Positions 12,820 through 22,158 of a stretch of 24,930 bases of DNA are shown here, piece by piece. The position numbers and the translations under genes are program-made. Location: positions 11,932 to 36,861 of the forward strand of contig BLXT01002375.1 in the NCBI GenBank assembly GCA_019648995.1, given 5' to 3'. This DNA comes from Plakobranchus ocellatus (lineage: Eukaryota; Mollusca; Gastropoda; Plakobranchidae). Numbering within the stretch: the stretch's first letter is position 1; the number at the start of each line of letters is the position of its first letter. Below the pieces are notes generated by a model. The model had not been told where the DNA came from. It saw nothing but the letters and a program-made list of their open reading frames with translations, and made no database searches.

Positions 12820-12994
12820 TCAGGTATTATTGTCATCTCCATTATCATCAGAAGATGAGGATGATGAATGCTGACGTTCACCTGATGAGGAAGGTGTTGC
12901 AGGCTGTTTGCTGCGGTTGTTGTGGATATTCACCTGGTTCAGACCAATAGTCTGAGAACCTTTGATGTGAACTGTTTTTTGATCATAAAATGCC
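12820..12994 (-). other. Coding exon D: terminal exon with beta-prone motif and acidic Ser-rich tail
   Basis: The acceptor CTTTCTGCAG precedes the exon. The first base completes the Val codon left by exon C. It encodes 57 residues: AFYDQKTVHIKGSQTIGLNQ, then VNIHNN, a short basic step, and a Ser/Asp/Asn tail that stops with TGA at 12822-12820. The alternation of beta-branched residues with Gly, Asn and Gln suggests stacked beta strands. The motif continues smoothly from the NINIIN end of exon C, which supports a direct C-D join. Confidence 0.65.
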
Positions 12995-15900
12995 CTGCAG
13001 AAAGACAGCAGAGTTTGAGCATGAGTATTGAAAGTCAAAACATGGTCTTCAGCAAAAAGAAATGTATACATAAAAAGAATAGCATTCTGTTGAGATTGTT
13101 AATACAAGTCTATTCCATTGATTACTTATCTAAACATGTACAACTCTCTGACATTTTGGAGTGACTGAGTGAGTGGAGTGGAGTCGAGTCAAGTCGAGTG
13201 AGTGAGTGAGTGAGTGAGGGACGGGGTGAGAGAGAATGAGTGAGTGAGTGAGTGAGTGAGGAATGGGGTGAGAGAGAGAGTGAGTGAGTGAGTGAGTGAG
13301 TGAATGTAAAGTATAGTATTTATTATTCGCTTTCATCCCAATAAATCAAAGTCATTGATAATTTGAATGTGACTTGTGCTCTCATATTTGAAGAAATACA
13401 GCTCCATTATCTCGTTTTTTATCATCTAAAGATGTTCATTTTTCCACAAATATTTCCAATCTAATTTGGAAATCATGACAAACTTCCTCCTTGTGAACCT
13501 TGTAATGGAAACTGAAACTAGTTTTGCTGAACTAAAACACTAACAAATATTCTCAAACAGCTTCAAAACAAAAGAATCAAGCTACAGTATAAGCGCTGTT
13601 TATAGGTGGACTAGGTGATGAGCTATGGTTTAGAAGAAAAGAAAGAGATTTCATTAGCATATTACACGTAGCAGATAAGTCACCTTACAGGTTCATCTTG
13701 TTCACTGTCAGCATCCATAATGTAATTTTAAGTCTTTCTACTAAAAGGAACAACTGAAAAATCAGATCAGTGCATTCAAAACTAAATGAAAGCAAAAACT
13801 TGCCATGCCAATCCTAATTTAGGATTGGATAAAGTGCTTTTCCCATATGGTGCCATGTGACAGAGAAGACAATCATTTCCTTTGAATAATTGAATAGAAA
13901 ACATTAGCACAGCCAACTTATAAATCCATTTTGGTATATTCAGACTTTCACTTTGTTTTTGGCCTTGTAAAAGTTGTCCCAATGAGACGTTTTCACTTTG
14001 ATGATGCAGAGGTAAAGTCAGCTGTTATGGCTGACTAAAACAATAGCCTGTCTAGTTTTAAGATGTTGATTTACATGGATTCATCAAAAGGTGGACAGCC
14101 GCCATAGAGAAAGATATCAGGATACAAATTTTAATCTAATCCTCCAACATAAGTCTTCAATTTCAAGTATGACTGCTGTTTCTGCATTGTATCCATGTCA
14201 AGTAACAATCAAACTTGTATATTACTATTTTACTCATTTAGTTCAATTTCACACTCATCCGAACAAGTTCCGAACATAGATTCTCCCAATATGCTTATTG
14301 AAAAAGTCACCAAAAAAATCTGATCTTACATATTCCCTTACTGTGCTTCCTGTAAAAACCACAATATGCCTACTGTAAAATCACCCAGATAAAACAGTGA
14401 GCAGTCGTCACCTTTTCTTTAAGCAGCATTGGAGAACACATGTCCTTTTTAAGGGCCAGATCTAGACAACATTTTTTGGCAATACAGAAGAACCAAAGCA
14501 TGCTTATAGTACCATTACATGACACTGGACATAATGGCAAGAATCCATATAATGTTGGATCATTAAGAAGAATGGCACCATAGACTTATCAGGGGCACAC
14601 TCTCTAATGCAAAAAGACGGGAAAGATTTTTTTTCTTTACTAATGGACTAATGATTAGAATAAAGGATACTGTCGGGAAAACTTAACTGTGAGAGAGGAA
14701 GGGTATGCCTGCAATGGTAAATTCCAAAAATCATAGGATTGAATAATAGTTAATCTCATATAGACTTGGAATAAATTCTCATTTTTTACAATTTAAAACA
14801 GAAATCCCTGCACAGGTAAGTTCCCAAATTATATGATTGAATAATAGTTCGTCTCATAACAGACCTAGAGTAAATTCTCATTTCTTTCTTTTTTTTAATT
14901 TGTAAAGAGGTCAATAAACTACCAAAGAAGCTTGCTCTTACACATTAATAATATTAATGTTCTTTTGATGGTCTGCGGGTAGATTTGTTATTAATTGTTG
15001 TAAATCCGATAATGTGTAGTGGCTCATGCTCATATGTTCTAAATCTCCAGGAGCAGATGCACTGTGTGTGAAGCCTGGAGGATGTTCTGTTGCAGCAGTT
15101 CCACTTGCACAAGCTGCAGTAGTTGGTGAAGACACAGCATTGCCAGAGCTACCATCTTTTGGCCAAGGACAACAAGCACTCTCACTTTTAAACCTTCTAC
15201 TTTCAGCAGCGCCAGTGGCTGGTAGGTCTATGACACCTTTGGAATTTTGATCTTCTGACAGAGAGTGATGAGAATGTTGGCAAGGAGTAGCTGTGGCTTC
15301 ACCTTCTCCTAGTGAAAAAAAAAAGGTGAGAGTGAACAAAAAACTAATCAGTAGATATAGGATTTCAATAGATGGCAAAATAAATTGGAGTTTTTTTTCT
15401 CTTGCACAATTTCACTCCTTGTGTAAAACTAAAACTACAAAAATAATTAGGCCCTTCAACCTTGCCATTCAGTAAAATAAACCAACCTGGATAATATTTG
15501 GAAGAAAATGATTTTCTTTTCTTCTTGTCGTTGCAATCATGAGGTATAAATACTTGGCATGGGTGATCTGAACAACTTTTTAGAAGAGAAGAATATAATT
15601 TACAAATTGCAACAAAAGTTGCTCTTTTGTATTTGACATGCTTCCTACTTTATTACAGGTATGAAGAAAATATTTTTGCAAAAGAATATTAAAGAAAATA
15701 AAATCAATTCATTTCTTTTAAATCATAAAGGACAACCGCAATCTATCACCAAATTTTTATTCAAATAAAACTATTGAGTCCATCATGAAAACATAAAAAT
15801 ATGTACACAAATGAACCTGCCAAAACAGGTTTGGAGTGAAACCACAAAATAAGACATTTTGCTGCAGAAACAAGTGTAATAAAAATTGATGGTTATTGTA

Positions 15901-17559
15901 ATTTTCAATTTTTACATTCAAGTTCCTTCATGATCTGTGGAAAGATTTTGGAACAATGACCAGTTCTAACTAAAAGCAATGTTTTGGTATATTCTTGCAA
16001 ACATGAAATTTATTTCCTATGGCCAATTTTTCTGCTTAATGTCTCATTTTGTTGTAAAACTACACTGTATACAATAACTCATTCAGAATACCTGCAATTT
16101 TTCTCTTTTTCACTGCAGACTTGTCTGTGACTGTGTTATGCTGTTTTGAGGAGACATTTGTACCCTCAGCTTTATCACCAGCATCAGGATTGGCATCAGA
16201 CAAATCTTTCTTCTTTTCTTCCCTTTGCAAGGCAAAAACATTTGGAGGCGAGATTCGTGCAGCTATCTGCTCCTCAGACAGTGCTTTTTTCTCATAAGTC
16301 TTCAAAACTTCAAGGATGGAGACATCATTTTTATTTTCAGCCATCCTTTTTGCCATTTCTGTCAAAGTGGCACCATTTTTCAATAAGATTTCAACAATTT
16401 CTAGGTGATCTTGATCAATCGCAATCATGAGGGCTGTGCAAGTACCATCTCTTGCCATTGGTAAATCCACTTGGGCATCATTTTCAATAAGCAGCTGAAC
16501 CACTGATGCATGCCCAAAATAAGATGCCAGCATGAGTGGCAGGTGCCCTGTACCACAATAGCAATCAACCATAGCCCCATTTTTCAGGAGTAACTCTGTT
16601 ATTTCATAACTGCCATTCTGGGCTGCAAGGTGTAAAGCACAATCTCCATTACATGTCAACTGGTTCACTAGATTCCTTCCATGTTTTATAGACAGCAGAT
16701 AATCTACCACATATGTGTGACCCCCATCAACCGCAAGCATCAAAATATTTGTTCTCTTTCGAATTGAAAGAAGGTCTGGGTTTGTATGACACAAAAGTAG
16801 TTTGACAATATTCAAATGGCCTTTATGAGTGGCTAGCATAGTTGCACAGAATCCATTATTGTCTGTCGCATTTATACAATCACTACCGATATGAGGCAGG
16901 AGTAGCTCCACAAACTGGAGATGACCCCACTGTGCTGCAAGCATAAGGGACGTAAAACCTTTCTCATCCTTCTTATCAACATTTGCCTTAGCTTTTAGTA
17001 GTATGCGGGCTGCATCACAGTGCCCCTTTTGAGCGGAAATCATGAGTGGAGTAAGCCCACCCGCTATAGATTCGTCCACAGAAGCACCTTGTTGTAAAAG
17101 AAGTTTACATATTTGTGAATCATTTTTAAAAGCTGCTAAAGAAAGTGGAGTGTAGCCTTGATTAGTTTTAATATGTAAAGAGGCACCATTCTGTAGCAAA
17201 AATTCAACTACATCTCCTTTCCTATGGATGCAAGCAGCTTCCAGGGGTGTTTTCCCATGTTTTGTTGGTTGGTTAATGCTTGCTCCATTTTGTAAAAGGG
17301 TTCTGATAACTTCAATATTTTTTGAGTGGCAAGCAGAGTAGAGTGCAGTCTGTTCACGGCTGTTCACTCCATTGATGTCACATCCCTTGGATAACAAAAG
17401 TTTTATAATTGATTCCTGACCATGTCTAGCTGCTGCATAGAAAATGTCACTTTGAGTTTTCACTGATGTAATTGATACAAATTCCTCTTCTTCAATGAAT
17501 GAAATTGCTTTCTCTATCTCCCCTTTCTCAAGTGCTTGAAGGATTGGGTTTCTCTCCAT
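12820..17559 (-). CDS. Multi-exon ankyrin-repeat protein, predicted 696 residues
   Basis: The model joins four coding exons on the minus strand: 17559-16092, 15567-15487, 15308-14942 and 12994-12820. All junctions are GT-AG and the phases agree (1-1, 1-1, 2-2). Residues about 35-401 form roughly 11 ankyrin repeats with typical TPLxxAxxxGHxxIVxLLLxxGAxV signatures, a fold used for protein-protein binding. Residues 402-516 are charged and hold two basic clusters (KKRK at 484-487 and KKKRK near 503-507) that look like nuclear-localisation signals. Residues 517-610 are rich in Ser, Ala, Pro and Thr. Residues 620-665 include a short helix-like segment and a beta-prone motif with TVHIKGSQTIGLNQVNI. 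The tail is a Ser run and acidic. The start is secure within its exon: an in-frame TGA lies 6 bases upstream of the ATG. No enzyme, KH or death domain is visible, so I assign no specific function. Extra or alternative exons inside the 1.9 kb last intron cannot be excluded. Confidence 0.75.
13159..13304 (+). repeat. GAGT/TGAG microsatellite with ~42-base higher-order repeat
   Basis: Runs of GAGT are interrupted twice by nearly the same block (GGACGGGGTGAGAGAGA starting about 13218, GGAATGGGGTGAGAGAGA about 13260). This shows expansion by duplication of about 42 bases as well as by single GAGT units. It lies in the last intron of the ankyrin gene. The Ser/His/Leu-rich frame on the opposite strand is a by-product of the repeat. 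Confidence 0.9.
14708..14905 (+). repeat. Tandem duplication of ~98 bases inside the last intron
   Basis: Two adjacent copies (about 14708-14806 and 14807-14905) share CCTGCANNGGTAA, GATTGAATAATAGTT, a CTCATA block and TAAATTCTCATTT in the same order at a constant offset of 98-99 bases. About one base in six differs, so the duplication is not recent. No function is suggested. Confidence 0.75.
14942..15308 (-). other. Coding exon C: Ser/Ala/Pro-rich linker
   Basis: The acceptor is a long T-tract ending TTTTTCACTAG. The frame starts with two bases that complete a Gly codon with the G from exon B. It encodes 121 full codons, low-complexity and rich in His, Ser, Ala and Pro, then HYTLSDLQQLITNLPADHQK and an Asn/Ile-rich end. 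The donor is GT at 14941-14940 in the context GTAAGA. Without splicing there would be a TAA at once, which supports a junction here. The exon ends with two bases of a Val codon. Confidence 0.65.
15487..15567 (-). other. Coding exon B: 81-base phase-symmetric exon with basic cluster
   Basis: It is bounded by a pyrimidine-rich acceptor ending GTTGTTCAG and a CCAG donor followed by GTTGGT. It is open in the only frame that accepts the single G carried from exon A, and it also ends in phase 1. It reads about 27 residues, including DCNDKKKRKSFSSKYYP. Being 81 bases long and symmetric, it can be skipped without changing frame. Neither boundary comes from an ORF call; both were read from the sequence. 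Confidence 0.65.
16092..17559 (-). other. Coding exon A: ankyrin repeat domain (489 codons + 1 base)
   Basis: One uninterrupted frame encodes the whole ankyrin array. Repeats begin near residues 35, 69, 103, 136, 169, 202, 238, 270, 306, 338 and 374. The repeats near 238 and 270 are the most degenerate. The donor is GCAG followed by GTATTC, which matches the consensus weakly at +5. If this intron is retained, translation continues for ten more residues to a TAG ending at 16060, giving a 499-residue form that stops after the first basic cluster. A 3' splice acceptor (TTTTTCACCAG) precedes the exon, so it starts at 17575 with 16 bases of 5' UTR. Confidence 0.85.
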
Positions 17560-17740
17560 AGTTCAAAATGTTATTCTGGTGAAAAAGATACAACAAGCAT
17601 TATTTTAGTGATCGAAATATTCAAGATAAAGCGGAAAATCGAAATAAATTCATAGACCCTTAGCAAAACACATCTAGGAAGGGCCGACAAATTAGAGATC
17701 TAAGGCAGTAAAAATAATTCTAGGAGCATGGCGTACTCAC

Positions 17741-17850
17741 CTTTAGAATTTTGTCCTAAAAGGCAGCATGCTGTACTCACCTTTAGAATTTAGTTTCAAA
17801 ATATGGTTTATCATCTTTCATCAAAAGCATAAAAAGATCAAGAATAGTTG
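17741..17850 (-). other. Probable non-coding first exon with two tandem 5' splice donors
   Basis: On the minus strand, TTCTAAAG followed by GTGAGTAC occurs twice, 40 bases apart, with exon ends at 17781 and 17741. Both are near-perfect donors. They face the acceptor at 17577-17576, just upstream of the start codon, so a 5' UTR intron of about 205 or 165 bases is predicted. The 5' limit of this exon is arbitrary, as I see no decisive core promoter. Confidence 0.5.
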
Positions 17851-18214
17851 ACAGCTGATTTCTTAAAGTGGATTTAGTTGCTTTGTATAGAGCATTGGTG
17901 GATATGGAACTGGGACTGGAATGACATTATGAATCAATTGTGTGTCCGCCCATAAAAAAGAGATTTGTTTTTTTTCCACACACAATCTACAAATCATCTA
18001 TCACACCACTTTTTTTTTACACTGTGGACAAAAAACCGACTTGAAAAAAACTGCACTCTGTGAGACAACATGCAAAAAAAAATCAACTTAAATGTGAATG
18101 TTTTTCTAAATTATTCCCTCAGAAATTTTTCAGATATTTTCATGCCTTGTACTGTTTGCAATATTTGCTTATCAGTTGTCAATTTCTTCCATTCTGTTAC
18201 AATCAGCTCTCCAC

Positions 18215-19455
18215 TGTTGAATGCACATCCAAGTGTGGACCTGTTTGCATCTAGACTTAACCATCAAATCTCTAGATTTGTATCCTAAAGACCGGATCCA
18301 GATGCATTTGCTGTTGATGCATTTCACTTAAGATGGTCAGAATTAAACTTCTTCGCTTCCCCACTTTTCTGCCTTTTGCCCAGGGTGCTTCAGAAGATCA
18401 GGATGGAGAAAGCCACGGGAATACTAGTGGCAACTCTTTGGCCGACTCAACCTTTTTTTCCGATTCTCGAGAGAGAAACTAATTTACCTCCCAAGCATGC
18501 CAGAAGAATCCCATCCCCTTCACAGAAAGTTGACTGGTGGACAAAACGACAATATGAACATAACATTAAAAAATGGACAGCATACGCAGAGCGAGTCAGG
18601 GTTGACTGCACGTCGCCGCCTGTAGCTCAGGCCGTGAATTTTTTAGCTGAACTGTACACGTCAGGAGCTTCTTTCTCAGCTCTTTGCCCTGCAAGATCAG
18701 CATTGTCATGTTTCCTTCACTTAAGAGAAACTAAGGAAACTTTTGGAAATTTACATGTAGTGAAGAAGTTAATGAAAGGGGTGTTTGAGAATAAACCATC
18801 TATACTTCTTGAAGATAGGGTTTCAGTTTGGGATACAAATGCAGTTTTATAATTTTTAGAAACCTAGTATCCATACACAGATTTAAATCTAAAAGAGTTA
18901 TCGCTTAAGTTAACTATGTTATTGGTATTATTGTCTGGGCAGAAGGTTCAAACCATTCATGCTTTGGATGTAAATCACATGGATTTGGCTAAGAGTTGCT
19001 GCACATTTTACATTTCTAAATTGTTGAAACACTCAAGGAACGGCGTTCATAAACAGCCTTTATGTTTCATAGCTTTTTCTTTTAATGTTGCTCTTTGTGT
19101 AATTACTTGTCTTAATGAATATATTGACTGAACGAAAAGTATGAGAGACGCAAACGGGGAAACAAAATTATCAATAAGTTATCAAAAACCTCACAGAGCC
19201 ATTAGTAGGGACAGAGTGTCTAGATGGATCAGAACACCATTGGATCTCTCTGGAATAGACTTGAAGCTGTTCACAGCGTACAGCACTTGGGCAGCCAGCA
19301 CTTCTGCTGCGGCCAGGGCAGGCTTGCCTCTAGCATCTATTTTATACTCTGCAGGCTGGTCAAGTGAGAGCACTTTTGCTAGGTTTTACAGAAAGAAAAT
19401 AAAATCCAATTTTAGGCAAGCCTTTCTTCAGGCTCACATGACAGATAAACAGTAG
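18215..19455 (+). pseudogene. DIRS-type retroelement relic: RNase H tail fused to tyrosine recombinase
   Basis: A single frame, broken by four stops (TAA 18286, TAA 18850, TAG 18865, TGA 19129) but without frameshifts, reads as the C-terminal part of a DIRS-group polyprotein. VDLFASRLNHQISRFVS, PDPDAFAVDAFHLRWSELNF and ILVATLWPTQPFFP are typical of the RNase H tail. The region around 18540-18740 (VDWWTKRQYEHNIKKW ... AVNFLAELYTSGASFSA) is the recombinase DNA-binding part. The C-terminal catalytic domain includes KPHRAISRDRVSRW, FTAYSTWAASTSAAARAGLP and AGWSSESTFARFYRKK. The family's conserved Arg in GQR is Lys (18943), and His and Arg of HxxR are Tyr (19279) and Trp (19288). The late Trp and the nucleophile Tyr (19387) remain. 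The element is 5'-truncated, with no reverse transcriptase seen, and must be inactive. No methyltransferase domain lies between RNase H and recombinase. Confidence 0.85.
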
Positions 19456-19900
19456 AACTATCGCCATCTTATATTTTTTTCTTGTACAGCTTGTAAATGT
19501 ATTATTTTATTTTTGTTTTTATCATTTCTTTCTGATGAAAAATTGAAGCACTTATGTCCTTCAATAGTTCATATCTAAATATGCCGTGATGGTTCTGCAT
19601 GGTTATGGCAAGTGTTATGTAAACTTTGAACTTGATATACTTTGTTTTTCATATTTTCATGTGTTTTCATATATTTCACATATTTTCATACTCTGTGTCA
19701 GCATGACATGATCTACGAATCATTCAATTGCGAAATAAAATAATAGATTTAATATATTCTTCATGGATGTTTATATTTTTATGATACCATGCTGTGCTCA
19801 AACCATAGTTACTCTTAAGTCTCATCTTAACAAGGAGTGCCCGTCGGCACTGATCACAGAAGAGCGCATTGCTTGCATGGATGGACATAATGTTGGGAGC
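19456..19900. other. Flank downstream of the retroelement relic
   Basis: AT-rich, possibly including the element's eroded 3' end. A CATATATTTTCA-like word repeats around 19645-19690. I could not identify DIRS-type terminal repeats or an internal complementary region. Confidence 0.35.
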
Positions 19901-21720
19901 TGATGACAATAGGCGTGTTGTCATTGTTATGCGCGATATATCTTTGCACAAAGTTATGCTGGAAAGCACACATTATGCCTATTAACAAGGTTTAAATAAT
20001 CAGAATGCTGCTCTCAATTAATACAGTGTTATTACGCACATTGCTTTAATGGTTTTATATATTGCGTAAGGATACGAGTGTAGTGTTATTAGCTAATTAT
20101 GTGTGCAAATGACGACATTGTTTTTGTTGTCATAGTTATGTGTGAAAGAATTCTAAATAAGATTAATTAGAAACATTGTATTTATTTCAATCAGCTTCAG
20201 CCTTAATGTTTTTTCAATGTTTTATGAGCCACTTCAGCCTCAATGTTTTTTCAATGTTTTATGAGCCACTACTCGTTTGAGAAAAAAAATGTTCTTTTTT
20301 GGCCTAGATCTAGATCTAGATCAAGACCTCATCATGCAAGATATTTTTAGCAGAAAATCAGTGTAACATCTTCTCCGAAGTGTCTGTACCTGGTATATTT
20401 TTTACCCACACACACAAAAGAGCAAGCGAGAGAGAACAAACTAAAAAAAAGAAACCTACTCACAATACACTTCAAACTTACGAGTTTAATGGTATTGATT
20501 ATGCATCCAAATGACGGCATTGTTTATGACGTCATAGTTACGTTCGACATACACAATTTTAAGATTGTTTAACATCATACACAAAGGCCTACACAAAAAT
20601 ATTGTTTTTATCGCTAGAGCCTTGGTGTTTCTTCAATAACTTATGAGCTACTTTTCACTTAAAAGAGCAAAAAGTAATTTTTTAAGCCAAGATGCATGAG
20701 ATGTATTTGGCTGAGGAGCAATGTTACTGTTCCATAGATCCACTGGGAAGGATCTATGCCCGGTATATTTTTTTGTTTTGTTTTGTTTTTTACAAAAACA
20801 AATCAAATTTTAAAATAAAGAAACACATAAGCTATTTCCAAGGTGAAAAATAACAGAAATAAAGTGTCATGCAAAGTTGGGAACCGTGACAAAATGAATG
20901 GACTTCAGTTTTGCACAAATGTACATGGTATTTTTATTTTATTATTATTATTTTTTTTTGTATTGCACTGCTGTTTGTGCTGTGCTCTTTTGACTTTTCA
21001 CAGCAATTTGATCTATTTGTTTTGACTTTTTAACTACAGTAATTATGCTTATCTCCTTAAATGGTGTGTTGCAATGTTCTCTCTTATGCCACATAAAGGT
21101 AATAACAAAAACACTGTGAAAGGTTTTACATTACAGCTTTTGCTTGCTCTTAATGTGACAATTTTTTTTTTAATCTTCTAACTCTTTTTTTCAATACGAT
21201 TTTATTTCATAAGTTCAATGACATCAATTTGCAATTGTCAATAATGATATACTTCTATAAAAATTTCAGCAAGATTGCTTTAGAGAATGTTCTTGTACTT
21301 AGTGTTGAACAAAATCCATGTCATCATAGTTATGTGCGAAAGATATTTTCACTTTGTGCAAAGACCTGTTACAAAAAAAAGACCTAATAAATAGATTTTA
21401 TTTATTAAATAAAATAAGCATATGTGCTTGCTTCAACACTCTTAACTTTGCATAGCAAAATTTCCAACGCAGGCATAAATTTAAAAAACTTAAATATGTT
21501 CGTATTCTTCAAACATAACAATGACGACATAAATGTAGACTCACTGGTGTTCAATTTTTACTTTTTCTACATATTCTTCATGAAATGTGATCTTTATTAA
21601 TTGTATATGTAAAATAAACCTGCCAAAAGGCAATAACTGCTTTTTTTTTCTTCTTTTTTTTTTTGTTCATTTCTTAAAAATGTGTCATCACAGTTATGTT
21701 CGAAACTTTTCATGGTCTCC
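19900..21720 (+). repeat. Diverged repeat family with ~400-base spacing
   Basis: Variants of TGTCATCATAGTTATGTGCG occur at about 19917, 20127, 20529, 21318 and 21684. The intervals are about 210, 402, 789 (twice 395) and 366 bases. The units starting near 20100 and 20505 can be followed further: both contain AAATGACGNCATTGTTT, then a TATGAGCNACT block, and both end with a CTGGTATATTTTTT-like block near 20390 and 20760. I see no coding capacity and do not recognise the family. Confidence 0.55.
20195..20268 (+). repeat. Near-perfect 37-base tandem duplication
   Basis: Two adjacent 37-base copies (20195-20231 and 20232-20268) begin CTTCAGCC and end ATGAGCCA and differ by a single T/C change. 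A third, more diverged copy lies at about 20618-20653 in the next large repeat unit, so the small duplication arose after the large units separated. Confidence 0.85.
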
Positions 21721-21896
21721 CCAATTGAACTCAATTTTTTGTCTAAGTGTGCCTTTTCTTGGTCTGTGCACACTAGTCTTGCATCATGTAGGTATAGGTT
21801 ACTATAAAAAAGCAATAAAAAATTATCTACCTGAAACTTCATTTTTGAGCCTCAGTGAAACAGTTCATGTGCCCATCTTTTGGCAAGCTCGCAAAA

Positions 21897-22158
21897 AGTA
21901 AAGTGGATCCCACGCTTAGTCCAAGCATCGGGGAATCAGGAGTAGGGTCCTGATTTGGCGTACGGCATTATGAGGTAGGTTGTCATTACTTTCCTTGCCG
22001 CCTTTACTTTTGCTGGGTCTTAAGAGATCTAGCTACCCATTTAGTGCTGGGTGGACACACAGGAGCATTGAAAAACTGACTTGGCCAGGCCTAGGATTCA
22101 AACCCCAGACCTCTGACTTGGTAGCCGACTGCGCTACCAGATGAGCTACTGCTTCTCC
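21897..22158 (-). mobile_element. tRNA-derived SINE, minus orientation
   Basis: On the minus strand, the head GGAGAAGCAGTAGCTCATCT contains an A-box-like TAGCTCATCTGG (22148-22137) and a B-box-like GGTTTGAATCC (22104-22094). These are the internal RNA polymerase III promoter elements of tRNA-derived SINEs. It is followed by a body shared almost block for block with the copy at 24427: GCTCCTGTGTGTCCACCCAG, GGCGGCAAGGAAAG, CTCATAATGC, and the 3' block TTCCCCGATGCTTGGACTAA. This is the best-preserved copy. I do not recognise the body as a named SINE superfamily. Confidence 0.85.

Noticed and set aside
13130..13336. Minus-strand frame of repeated SLTH residues
   Set aside because: It is the translation of the GAGT microsatellite and not a gene.
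15026..15250. 74-codon plus-strand frame with Ala/Leu-rich content
   Set aside because: It is the reverse-strand shadow of coding exon C, whose splice sites and phases fit the minus-strand gene.
16146..16430. 94-codon plus-strand frame
   Set aside because: It is a shadow of the ankyrin exon.
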